This document shows positions 34,580 through 43,501 of a DNA stretch of 64,000 bases, in pieces. Where the stretch lies: the NCBI RefSeq assembly GCF_026278245.1, contig NZ_CP111079.1, positions 3,982,501 through 4,046,500 on the forward strand. The letters are read 5' to 3'. The translations under genes and the position numbers were made by a program. The first letter of the stretch is position 1. The number at the start of each line of letters is the position of its first letter. The notes below the pieces were generated by a model. It was not told where the DNA came from and searched no databases. It saw only the letters and a program-made list of their open reading frames with translations. This stretch comes from Pontibacter kalidii (lineage in GTDB: Bacteria > Bacteroidota > Bacteroidia > Cytophagales > Hymenobacteraceae).

Positions 34580-34963
34580 TTAATTCTGCCCTCTCAAATG
34601 CGGGCGCAAGTTAGCCAACAAACTGTAAATTTCAAACCCGGTAAACAGGAAATATAACGCAAAGAAGTTGAAAACGAACTGCAACCTGCCCTCCTGGAAG
34701 AACCACACGTAGAGCGCCACCACCCCGATACTCAGCACCACCCGGAACCCCATGGAGGCAAAATAGTACACCTGAAAGTTTTCAGGGTCGTTTTTATACC
34801 CCAACTGCGTGAGGTAATAGGTAAAACCGGTGATAAAGACGAAGAAGGCAAGTATATACCATATATAACTGTGCAGCAGGGCATAACCGGTAAATTGCAG
34901 CAGCACGCCTATTATCACACAAAGTATGGCCGTAAGCATGGCCAGGTTCCGAACAAACTTCAC
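34580..34963 (-). CDS. Small four-helix membrane protein in the atp operon
   Basis: The 127-residue protein has four predicted membrane segments (about 7-27, 31-51, 66-88, 93-113) and little else. It sits between atpZ (6 bases) and atpB (43 bases), the position of the AtpI-like assembly protein in other operons, so a role in c-ring or F0 assembly is plausible. I do not recognise a named family with certainty. Confidence 0.8.
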   Translation of the reverse strand: MKFVRNLAMLTAILCVIIGVLLQFTGYALLHSYIWYILAFFVFITGFTYYLTQLGYKNDPENFQVYYFASMGFRVVLSIGVVALYVWFFQEGRLQFVFNFFALYFLFTGFEIYSLLANLRPHLRGQN

Positions 34964-34969
34964 TTGGGG

Positions 34970-35212
34970 TTATTTTTTGTTGATGGATACGATGGTCAGC
35001 ACCATGGTGGCGATAACGGCTGTCAGCAGCAGCCCGATGGTAAACCAGGGCTTGTCGTTGCCTACCTTATCATCCAGCCACTGCCCGGCAAAGGCGGCCA
35101 GCACCAGCGCCCCGATCATCTGAAACGCCATGCCCGAGTACTTCACGTATGGTTTGATACTGTCCTGCCTGCGCTGCTCAGGCTTCTGCTCTTTCTCCGG
35201 ATCGTTTTCCAT
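34970..35212 (-). CDS. AtpZ/AtpI family protein
   Basis: The 80-residue protein has a charged N-terminal tail (MENDPEKEQKPEQRRQD) and two membrane helices with GMAFQMIGALVLAAFAGQWLD, the AtpZ/AtpI pattern. AtpI-type proteins help assemble the c ring and may transport Mg or Ca. It is the first gene of the operon, 17 bases after the promoter box. Confidence 0.88.
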   Translation of the reverse strand: MENDPEKEQKPEQRRQDSIKPYVKYSGMAFQMIGALVLAAFAGQWLDDKVGNDKPWFTIGLLLTAVIATMVLTIVSINKK

Positions 35213-35228
35213 GTGCTTCAGAAGTTTG

Positions 35229-35236
35229 CAAAGGTA
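35229..35236 (-). promoter_or_regulatory. Promoter box of the atp operon
   Basis: The minus strand reads TACCTTTG, a perfect TAnnTTTG -7 box, 17 bases before the atpZ start codon. Confidence 0.7.
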
Positions 35237-35371
35237 CTCTTTTTTACGGGCTTATACGCGAAAGCAGTGCAACATCGGCAAAGAATACCCCGTCTGAAAC
35301 CATTTGGTTTTTTGTATAGTTCAATAGCAGGCTACAAATGGGCTATATGCTTAACTATCCGATGATTATTG

Positions 35372-35379
35372 TATTTTTG
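35372..35379 (+). promoter_or_regulatory. Possible promoter box of porW-PBP1A-uvrC
   Basis: TATTTTTG matches TAnnTTTG and lies 139 bases before the porW start. The long leader includes TTGCTG...CAGCAA, which may form a small hairpin, and TATACTT motifs. Confidence 0.5.
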
Positions 35380-35517
35380 TAGATAGCCCTGAACGTAGTA
35401 ACTTGAGAAGAGTTGCTGCATACGCTGCTACAGCAAGCATGGCTATACTTTTAGCCGCCGCGAGAACGTTTTTACTTTATATATAAGGAGCACCCAAACC
35501 TGCTGCACACCATCGCC

Positions 35518-38355
35518 TTGAACAAGAAACCGCTGCACATATTTTTTATACTTGCCGGACTGTTGCTGGCGGCATGCTCTGCCGAGCGCAACAACCCGCT
35601 CAGCAAGACTTACCACAACACCACCGCCCGCTACAACGGTTATTTCCTAGCGAAGGAGAAAATGCGTCTGCTGGAGGAGCAGCTGCAGGAGCAGACGACC
35701 TATGACTATAGCCAGGTGCTTCCCATCTTTCCGCCCCTCGACACCGCCACCGCCACGGCCCTAGCCGCCGACCTGGAAGACATCAAGAAGAAGGCCTCTT
35801 TCCCGATACAGTACCATCCCAACAGCAAGTGGGTAGACAATAGCTATGTGTTGATTGGCCAGGCCAACTTCTATGGACTGAATTTCGAGGAGGCCGTGCG
35901 CACTTTTAAGTATGTAAACGCCAACGGCAAGGGCAAAGACGAGCGGCACGAAGCGCTGGTGTGGCTGATGCGCTCCTTTATTATATTAGGTGAGATGGAA
36001 AATGCGCAGCAGGTATCGGAGTACCTGCGCAAGGAGCGCCTGAACAGGGAAAACGCCCGCGAGCTATACTTGACCCGCGCCCAATACCACCGCCTCCAGG
36101 GCGATACGGCCCTGGTGATCGAGAACCTGGCGCTCTCGCTACCCAACTTTGATGAGAAGGATGCGGAATCGCGGGTGCGCTATACATTAGGACAACTCTA
36201 CCAACTGACGGGCCAGAACAAGGAGGCCGACAAGCAATACAGCAAGGTGCTGCGCAACAACCCGCCTTACGACCTGGGCTTCTTCAGCCGCCTGAACCTG
36301 GGGCAGGTAACCGAGCTGGCCGATCACAACGACATAGAGCGCATCGAAGGCTATTACCAGAAGCTCCTGAAAGACGAGAAGAACAAGGAGTACCACGACA
36401 AGATATACTATGAGATGGCGCGCTTCGCGCTACGCCAGCAGCACTACGACAAGGCGCTGGAGTACCTAAACCAGTCGTTGCGTACGCCGGGCGCCTTGCC
36501 GAACCAGAAAGCCTATAGTTATGTGCTGGCCGGTGAGATTTATTTCGAGCACCTGAACAAGTATGAGTTTGCCGCCGCCTACTACGACAGCGCCGTGCAG
36601 GTGTATCCGCAACAGGCCCTACAGTATGAAGCTGTGGCAGAGCGGCGTGATATTCTGGCGGACTTTGCCCGCCAATACACCACCATCCAGACGCAGGATA
36701 GCCTGCAGCGCATCGCCAAATTACCGGAAACGGAGCGGATGGAGCTCCTGCAGCAACTGGCGCAACGCGAGGAGGAAGAAAGAATAGCCCTGCTGGCGCA
36801 ACAGCAGGAGCAGACACAGCGCCAGGAGCAGAACAACCGCCGCAACCAGGGGCGCACCACTTCTAACAGAAATGAAACCTTCGGCACTAGCAGTACAGGC
36901 GGTGTATGGTATTTCGACAACCCTACGGCCATGGCCACGGCGCGCGCCGAGTTTACCCGCCGCTGGGGCGACCGGCCCAACCAGGATTTCTGGCGCACCC
37001 GTACCCGCGGCGAGACAGGGAACACACCTGCCGTAGTGGCCCAGGCTCCGGAAAGTATAGCCGAACCGGAAGCAGAGGATAACCCACAGGAGCGCATGCA
37101 GGCTCAGGTAGAGGCGTACCTGCAGAACCTGCCGCTGACCATCGCCGCGCTGCAGCAGTCCGAGCGGATGGTGGAGGAGGCACTTTTCCGCCTGGCGGTC
37201 ATCTATGCCCAGAACCTGCAGGCACCACAGGAGGCCATTGCCACCTATGAACAGCTGCTGCAGCGCTTTCCGCAAACCTCCCATGCCGCCGAAGCCTACT
37301 ATAGTTTATACTTGCTCTATGGCCGCGCCGGCAACCAGGAGCAGCAGCAGGCCTACTATACCAAGATAAAGCAGCAGTTCCCGAACACCACCTACGCCCG
37401 CCTGCTGGATGACAAAGGCTTTATGGCCAAAACCGCCGCGGAGAACATCAGGGTGCACGCCCTGTACGACTCGGCCTATGCGCACTACGAAGCGCAGGAG
37501 TACAAACGGGCCGTGGAGCAGCTCAACATCATCACGGCGCAGTACCCCTTCAACGATATTCAGGATAAGGTAATGTTCCTGGATGCCATGGTAGCCGCCC
37601 GCACCGAGAAGCCGGAGGTGCTGCGCGATAAACTGAACCGCTTTAAGAAAGAACACAAAGGCAGCCCGCTGGTGAAGCAGGCCGACAAGTTGCTGGCCAC
37701 CTACCAGGAGCTGGAGCAGAAAAACCAGCTTCGTGCGGAGGCTCCTGCCCCGCCGGCGCCCAAACAGAAAAGGGAGGAACAGACGCCGGAGCAAAAAGTT
37801 AGCACAGAAATTGCACAGGCTACCGCATCAGCCGCCAGGGCCACGCCTGTCTTACCTCCTGTAGCGACGCCGCCAACCGCAGACACCGCGCTGCCGGCAA
37901 CAACAGCGGCAGACACGCTGATGCAGCAGGCAGCGGAACAGCCGGTAGCAGCGGCCAGGGATTCCTTAGCAGAGCCTGCAGCCGACCCGCTGGCGTACAA
38001 AGCAGAGGCCGACTCAGCATATTATTTCGTGCTGATCTACCCAAGCGATGCCAAGGCATTTGCCGGTATTGCGCAAAAGTATGAGAAGTATAACGGCATG
38101 TACTATAAAAAAGAGGGACTGACTATAGATACGCTGGACTTTGGAGGCGGGAAAACCATGTTGGTGTCCCGCTCTTTTCAGGATCCGCAATTGGCCACCT
38201 CTTATAACATCAAACAAAAGGCACCGCAGGCGCCGATAGGTAGAATTAGAGGCATAGATTTCATTACCTTTGTTATCTCTTCTGCCAATTACCAGAAATT
38301 CATACAGAGGAAAGATCCTGAAGTTTACCTGACCTTCTTCAAAGACAATTATTAA
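35518..38355 (+). CDS. porW: Type IX secretion lipoprotein PorW/SprE
   Basis: PorW (SprE) is a lipoprotein needed for the type IX secretion system and gliding. The 945-residue protein has a lipobox at Cys20 (LLLAAC), then TPR-like helical repeats (about 90-380 and 500-680), a Gln/Arg/Asn-rich spacer (about 420-450), an Ala/Pro-rich linker (about 745-820) and a C-terminal domain with FVLIYPSDAKAF. The start is TTG at 35518, because MNKKPLHIFF gives a proper lipoprotein signal and no ATG or GTG is near. It is 4 bases upstream of the PBP1A gene, so secretion and cell-wall genes share an operon. Confidence 0.92.
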   Translation: MNKKPLHIFFILAGLLLAACSAERNNPLSKTYHNTTARYNGYFLAKEKMRLLEEQLQEQTTYDYSQVLPIFPPLDTATATALAADLEDIKKKASFPIQYHPNSKWVDNSYVLIGQANFYGLNFEEAVRTFKYVNANGKGKDERHEALVWLMRSFIILGEMENAQQVSEYLRKERLNRENARELYLTRAQYHRLQGDTALVIENLALSLPNFDEKDAESRVRYTLGQLYQLTGQNKEADKQYSKVLRNNPPYDLGFFSRLNLGQVTELADHNDIERIEGYYQKLLKDEKNKEYHDKIYYEMARFALRQQHYDKALEYLNQSLRTPGALPNQKAYSYVLAGEIYFEHLNKYEFAAAYYDSAVQVYPQQALQYEAVAERRDILADFARQYTTIQTQDSLQRIAKLPETERMELLQQLAQREEEERIALLAQQQEQTQRQEQNNRRNQGRTTSNRNETFGTSSTGGVWYFDNPTAMATARAEFTRRWGDRPNQDFWRTRTRGETGNTPAVVAQAPESIAEPEAEDNPQERMQAQVEAYLQNLPLTIAALQQSERMVEEALFRLAVIYAQNLQAPQEAIATYEQLLQRFPQTSHAAEAYYSLYLLYGRAGNQEQQQAYYTKIKQQFPNTTYARLLDDKGFMAKTAAENIRVHALYDSAYAHYEAQEYKRAVEQLNIITAQYPFNDIQDKVMFLDAMVAARTEKPEVLRDKLNRFKKEHKGSPLVKQADKLLATYQELEQKNQLRAEAPAPPAPKQKREEQTPEQKVSTEIAQATASAARATPVLPPVATPPTADTALPATTAADTLMQQAAEQPVAAARDSLAEPAADPLAYKAEADSAYYFVLIYPSDAKAFAGIAQKYEKYNGMYYKKEGLTIDTLDFGGGKTMLVSRSFQDPQLATSYNIKQKAPQAPIGRIRGIDFITFVISSANYQKFIQRKDPEVYLTFFKDNY

Positions 38356-38359
38356 TTAC

Positions 38360-40675
38360 ATGACTACGCGTCAAAAAACCCTCACTCCGAAAAGATCCTT
38401 TTACCCAAAAGTTGTATCGACACTGTGGCTGCTATTTATCGGCGGCTTCGCAGCTTTTATACTTTATATCTACGCGGTAAGCATCAACTTCCTGAATTTG
38501 TTCGGGGAGATGCCCGACCTGCGCACGCTCGAGAACCCGAAGAGTGAGGTAGCCTCGGAACTGTACTCTGCCGATAACCAGCTGCTGGGCAAATATTTCC
38601 GCGAGAACCGCACGCCGGTGGAGTATGAGGAGCTACCGGATAACCTGGTCAACGCGCTAATCGCTACCGAGGACATACGCTTTGAGGAACACGCCGGCAT
38701 CGACCCGCAGTCTATGGTGCGTGTGGCAGCAGGTATCCTTACTGGGGAGCAAAAGGGCGGGGGCAGTACGCTCACGCAGCAGGTAGCCAAAAACCTGTTT
38801 GATACACGTAGTGAGGAACTCAACAATGGTGCCCTGAACGATATACCTGGGCTGGGCATGCTCATCCTGAAGACAAAGGAATGGATTATGGCTGTAAAGC
38901 TGGAGCGCTCTTACACCAAGCGTGAGATCCTGACCATGTACCTGAACACGGTGAACTTTGGCTCGAACGCCTTTGGAATCAAGGTGGCAGCCAGAACTTT
39001 CTTCAACAAAAAGACCGAGGAGCTGGAGGTACAGGAGTCGGCGGTACTGGTAGGCCTGCTGAAGGCTCCGAGTTACTACAGCCCTAAGTTTTACCCGGAG
39101 AACTCCAAGCGCCGCCGCAACACCGTGCTGGCCCAGATGGTCAAGTATGGCTTCATGACCGATGCGGAGTTTAACCAGCTGAAGGGAGAGGATATCGCGC
39201 TCGATTACCGTGTGGAGAGCCATAACGTTGGCATGGCGCCCTACTTCCGCACCGAGGTAAGCAAGGACCTGCTGCAGTGGTGCCGTGAAAACGGTTACGA
39301 CCTCTACGCCGATGGCCTCCGTGTTTTCACCACCATCGATTCACGCATGCAGAAGTATGCCGAAGAGGCCGTAGCGGAGCATATGAAGGATCGCCAGAAG
39401 GTCTTTTTTGAGCACTGGAAGGGCCGCAACCCGTGGGTAGACGAGAACATGCGCGAGCTTAAAGGATTCCCCGAGATGGCCATCAAGCGCAGCGACCGTT
39501 ACCGCCGCCTGAAAGCCCGTTTCGGGGATGACACAGACTCCATCAACTATTACCTGAACAAGAAAGTACCGATGACCATCTTTACCTGGGATGGTGATAA
39601 GCAGGTAGAAATGAGCCCAATGGACTCGCTCAAGTACTACAAACACTTCCTGCAGACGGGCTTTATGGCCATGGAACCGCAGACGGGCCACATCAAGGCC
39701 TGGGTAGGTGGCATTAATTTCAAGCACTTTAAGTATGACCACGTGAGGCAGGCCGCTCGCCAGCCGGGCTCCACCTTCAAGCCTTTCCTCTATACCACAG
39801 CCATCGAAAACGGCTACCCGCCTTGCTACGAGGTGCTGGACACGGAAAACTGTATTCCGTTGCCGGATGGCAAGATGTGGTGCCCTAAAAACGCGGACAA
39901 CAAGTTTAGCGGCGAGAAGTATACGCTGCGCAAAGCATTGGCCGAGTCGGTGAACTCTATTTCAGCCTTTCTGGTGAACAAACTTGGCGCCCCGGCTGTG
40001 GCACAAACTGCCCGCCGCATGGGCATCACTACCAAACTGGATGAAACACCTGCGCTGGTGCTTGGCACCAGTGATGTGACGCTGTTTGACATGGTGGGCG
40101 CTTATGGCACCTTCGTGAACGGCGGAACCTGGGTGCAGCCCAACTACATCACCCGCATCGAGGACAAGCATGGCAACGTCGTCGCGGAGTTTGTTCCCAA
40201 AACGGTGGAGGCCCTTAGCGAGGAAACCGCTTACATGATGGTGCATATGCTCAAAGCAGCGGCAGAGCCGGGCGGTACTGCCTATTATGGCCTGCGCTTC
40301 CGGAACGGTTTAAAGAACGAGATGGGTGCAAAAACCGGCACAAGCCAGAACTACTCCGACGCCTGGTTCATGGGCATCACCCCTGACCTGGTTGCCGGCA
40401 CCTGGGTAGGCGGCGAGGATCGCTCCATCCACTTCAGGACGATTGCTCTTGGGCAGGGCGGCAGGCTGGCTATGCCTATCTACGGCTCCTTTATGCAAAA
40501 AGTATACAATGATAAATCGCTGGATGTGTCAAAAGACCCGTTCCCTAAACCTTCTATGCCTATATCTGTAGAATTAGATTGTGAAAAGTATAATCGCGGC
40601 ATTCAGGTTGACTCGGCGCAGCAAGACGAGTTCCTGAACCTGCCAACCGAGATTAACCTGGACGCAGAGATCTAA
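38360..40675 (+). CDS. Class A penicillin-binding protein (PBP1A type)
   Basis: This bifunctional enzyme polymerises and cross-links peptidoglycan. The 771-residue protein has one N-terminal membrane anchor (about 20-42), a GT51 glycosyltransferase domain with catalytic Glu104 (ATEDIRFEEHAGID) and GGGSTLTQQVAKN, and a transpeptidase domain with Ser471-TFK, SVNSIS and the KTGTS motif near 658-662. All key residues are present. It lies between porW (4 bases) and uvrC (11 bases). Confidence 0.95.
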   Translation: MTTRQKTLTPKRSFYPKVVSTLWLLFIGGFAAFILYIYAVSINFLNLFGEMPDLRTLENPKSEVASELYSADNQLLGKYFRENRTPVEYEELPDNLVNALIATEDIRFEEHAGIDPQSMVRVAAGILTGEQKGGGSTLTQQVAKNLFDTRSEELNNGALNDIPGLGMLILKTKEWIMAVKLERSYTKREILTMYLNTVNFGSNAFGIKVAARTFFNKKTEELEVQESAVLVGLLKAPSYYSPKFYPENSKRRRNTVLAQMVKYGFMTDAEFNQLKGEDIALDYRVESHNVGMAPYFRTEVSKDLLQWCRENGYDLYADGLRVFTTIDSRMQKYAEEAVAEHMKDRQKVFFEHWKGRNPWVDENMRELKGFPEMAIKRSDRYRRLKARFGDDTDSINYYLNKKVPMTIFTWDGDKQVEMSPMDSLKYYKHFLQTGFMAMEPQTGHIKAWVGGINFKHFKYDHVRQAARQPGSTFKPFLYTTAIENGYPPCYEVLDTENCIPLPDGKMWCPKNADNKFSGEKYTLRKALAESVNSISAFLVNKLGAPAVAQTARRMGITTKLDETPALVLGTSDVTLFDMVGAYGTFVNGGTWVQPNYITRIEDKHGNVVAEFVPKTVEALSEETAYMMVHMLKAAAEPGGTAYYGLRFRNGLKNEMGAKTGTSQNYSDAWFMGITPDLVAGTWVGGEDRSIHFRTIALGQGGRLAMPIYGSFMQKVYNDKSLDVSKDPFPKPSMPISVELDCEKYNRGIQVDSAQQDEFLNLPTEINLDAEI

Positions 40676-40686
40676 TTCCCATACGT

Positions 40687-42510
40687 ATGCCAGCAAACGA
40701 GAAGCTGAAGGAGAAAATATCGCACCTGCCGCACAAACCCGGCATCTACAAGTTCTTCGACGAGCATGGCATTATCTATGTGGGCAAAGCGGTTGATATC
40801 CGGAAACGCGTCAGCTCCTATTTCAACCGCTCTACCCAGCATAATAAAAAGACGCTCAAGCTCGTCTCGCAAATAAAGGACATTGAGTTTACGATCGTAG
40901 ACACGGAGGCTGATGCGTTCTTGCTGGAGAACAACCTCATCAAGCAGTACCAGCCAAAGTATAACATCCTGCTGAAGGACGGCAAGACCTACCCCTACAT
41001 TTGCATTGTGAATGAGCGCTTCCCGCGCGTTATCACCACCCGTAACAAAAAGAACGATGGCTCGCGCTACTTTGGCCCTTACCCGAGCGGCACGGCCATG
41101 TACGTCGTTCTCGACTTGATCCGGACCCTCTATCCGCTGCGCACCTGCACCTACAACCTCTCGCCGGAGAACATCGCCGCAGGCAAGTTTAAAGTATGCC
41201 TGGAGTACCACATCGGCAACTGCAAGGGCCCTTGCGAGGCCCTGGTGGATGAAACGGAGTATAATGCCAATATCGCGCAGATCAAGAACATCCTCTCGGG
41301 GAACCTCTCCGTAGCCAAGGCCTATTTTAAGGAGCATATGGCCGCCGCCGCCGCCGATTACCAATTTGAGCTGGCCCACAAGTATAAACAGAAGCTGGAT
41401 ATGCTGGAAGATTTCCAAGCCAAGTCCACGGTGGTTAGCAACACGCTTACCAACATCGATGTCTTCACCATCACCAGCAACGAGCAGTGCGCCTTCATCA
41501 ACTACCTCAAGGTCATGAACGGCTCCATTATACTTACCCAGTCGCTGGAGCTGGAGAAGAAGCTGGACGAGGAGGATGCCGACATCCTTGCCTCTGTGGT
41601 GGTGCAGCTGCGGCAGGAGTTCGAGAGCACCTCGCGCGAGGTGATCACCAACATTGAGTTACAGCTTCCGCTGGATAGCATCACGGTTACCTACCCACAG
41701 ATAGGGGATAAGAAAAAGCTTCTGAGTCTGTCGCTGAAGAACGCCTTATACTTGCGTAAGGAGCGCGAGGGGCGGCAGGAAAAGAACAAGGAGCTAAGCG
41801 AGCAGCGGGAGCTGCGGGTGCTCGAGACGCTGAAGAAGGACCTTCGCCTTACGGAGCTGCCCCGCCAGATCGAGTGCTTCGACAATTCCAACTTCCAGGG
41901 TGCCAACCCCGTTGCTTCGATGGTCTGCTTCAAGAACGGCAAGCCCAGCAAGAAAGATTACCGCCACTTTCACATCAAAACTGTGGTAGGGCCAGACGAT
42001 TTTGCTTCGATGTATGAGATCGTGACCCGTCGCTACCGCCGCCTGCTGGACGAGCACCAGCCCCTCCCGCAGCTGATCGTGATTGACGGGGGCAAGGGCC
42101 AGCTGGGTATGGCGGTGAAGGCCTTACGCGATCTTGGCATTTATGGACAGGTCGCTGTGGTCGGGATCGCCAAACGCCTGGAGGAGATTTTCTACCCCGG
42201 CGACTCCCTACCGCTTTATATCGACAAGAAATCTGAGTCGCTGAAGCTTATACAACGCCTGCGCAACGAGGCGCACCGCTTTGCCATCACGTTCCACCGC
42301 AGCAAGCGCGATGCCGGAACCCTCAAAACCGCCCTGACCGATATCAAGGGCATCGGTCCCTCTACGGCAGACGCGCTGCTGCAAAAGTACAGATCGGTTA
42401 AAAAGCTCCGTGACCTGACAATGGATGAGCTTACAGCAGAGATTGGAAAAGCCAAAGCGGCTATACTTTATACCTACCTGCACGCTGCGGAGGAGGGGAA
42501 GCAAGTATAA
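40687..42510 (+). CDS. uvrC: Excinuclease ABC subunit C
   Basis: UvrC makes both incisions in nucleotide-excision repair. The 607-residue protein has the N-terminal GIY-YIG nuclease (PGIYKFFDEHGIIYVGKAVD, about 18-37), a UvrB-binding UVR motif (about 205-235), the C-terminal RNase H-like nuclease (IECFDNSNFQGANPVASMV) and a helix-hairpin-helix end (TDIKGIGPSTADALLQKY). Its start is 11 bases after the PBP1A stop, so it is probably co-transcribed. The terminator at 42571 follows. Confidence 0.97.
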   Translation: MPANEKLKEKISHLPHKPGIYKFFDEHGIIYVGKAVDIRKRVSSYFNRSTQHNKKTLKLVSQIKDIEFTIVDTEADAFLLENNLIKQYQPKYNILLKDGKTYPYICIVNERFPRVITTRNKKNDGSRYFGPYPSGTAMYVVLDLIRTLYPLRTCTYNLSPENIAAGKFKVCLEYHIGNCKGPCEALVDETEYNANIAQIKNILSGNLSVAKAYFKEHMAAAAADYQFELAHKYKQKLDMLEDFQAKSTVVSNTLTNIDVFTITSNEQCAFINYLKVMNGSIILTQSLELEKKLDEEDADILASVVVQLRQEFESTSREVITNIELQLPLDSITVTYPQIGDKKKLLSLSLKNALYLRKEREGRQEKNKELSEQRELRVLETLKKDLRLTELPRQIECFDNSNFQGANPVASMVCFKNGKPSKKDYRHFHIKTVVGPDDFASMYEIVTRRYRRLLDEHQPLPQLIVIDGGKGQLGMAVKALRDLGIYGQVAVVGIAKRLEEIFYPGDSLPLYIDKKSESLKLIQRLRNEAHRFAITFHRSKRDAGTLKTALTDIKGIGPSTADALLQKYRSVKKLRDLTMDELTAEIGKAKAAILYTYLHAAEEGKQV

Positions 42511-42570
42511 AATAAACTTCCACTGCAGCATTTTTAGCTGCCCTTTTATCCTCACCAGGTATAAAAAGAA

Positions 42571-42595
42571 AAAGGAGGCTCACTGAGCCTCCTTT
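42571..42595. terminator. Bidirectional terminator between uvrC and gldN
   Basis: AAAGGAGGCTCA and TGAGCCTCCTTT form a 12-bp palindrome with A-runs before and T-runs after. It serves the uvrC transcript and the gld operon. Confidence 0.9.
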
Positions 42596-42618
42596 TATAT
42601 TGCTTGTTACTGTATTGC

Positions 42619-43479
42619 TTAGTAGCTCCACAGGCTATACTCATACTCGATCAGTGCTTCCAGTGCATCTTGTGCAGCCAGCAGGCCTTTTTTGCCACCA
42701 CCGTAGATCGAGGCCAGGTTTTGGTCGCCTGGGTTCGATATCTTGGTGATGTAGGAGCTGAACAGCCACAGGTCAAATGCGTCAGCCAGGTTCTTGTGCT
42801 GTGCATCGTTCTGTGCGTTATACCAGATCGCTGTCTCCGGGTTGTTACGGAACAGGGTTACCAGGTCACTCATCTTAAAGCTTGCCACATTCTGCTCAAA
42901 TCCCAGGGGGTTAAGCGTGGCAGGCACTTTAATGCTGATCGTCTGGATATCGTGGTACATGCGCGAACGCTTCTTATCGAACACCACGTTCTCCTTCAGC
43001 TCCAGCAGGTAAAGCTGCTTAGGGAAGTACTCATTGCTTACAGGAGCCGCTTCTGTCGTTCCGGCCGATGAACCTAAGGCTTCACCCCAGGCATCATCCT
43101 CCTCTTCTACTTCACCGAAACCAGCTGCAAGTTCCTCTTCGCTCAGGCCACCTTCTGCCTCTTTTGGCGTCAGGTTTTGCATGAATTCCTCGCGCGTGAT
43201 AGGTGTACTTACAGAGTCGCTTCTGTAGGCCGTCAGCTCACCGCTTTTAACAGCCTCTATAATTACCTTCGTGATTTCTCTGTTTTCAGAGAACAGTGGC
43301 TTGTTCTGCTTCTCACGCAGGTCAATTTTTCGCCATACTGTTTTCTTGAACAGGATATCAGACTCCGGAATAGGCCTTGCCGAAGGGTTGCTGGCTGTTG
43401 TGTTTGATACCTGCTGTGCCATGGCACCTACAGATAACATCAAACCGGCTGCTACACCTATTGCTTTAACTAATTTCAT
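42619..43479 (-). CDS. gldN: Type IX secretion/gliding protein GldN
   Basis: GldN (PorN) forms, with GldK, the periplasmic ring of the type IX secretion system. The 286-residue protein has a signal peptide (ending about residue 21, VGAMA), the conserved RPIPESDILFKKTVWRKIDL segment (35-54) and NEYFPKQLYLLELKENVVFD in the middle. A Glu/Asp-rich insertion (about 110-135) is variable in the family. It is the last gene of the gld operon, 22 bases after gldM. Confidence 0.95.
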   Translation of the reverse strand: MKLVKAIGVAAGLMLSVGAMAQQVSNTTASNPSARPIPESDILFKKTVWRKIDLREKQNKPLFSENREITKVIIEAVKSGELTAYRSDSVSTPITREEFMQNLTPKEAEGGLSEEELAAGFGEVEEEDDAWGEALGSSAGTTEAAPVSNEYFPKQLYLLELKENVVFDKKRSRMYHDIQTISIKVPATLNPLGFEQNVASFKMSDLVTLFRNNPETAIWYNAQNDAQHKNLADAFDLWLFSSYITKISNPGDQNLASIYGGGKKGLLAAQDALEALIEYEYSLWSY

Positions 43480-43501
43480 ACTCCTTGTAAGCTTCTAAAT
43501 G

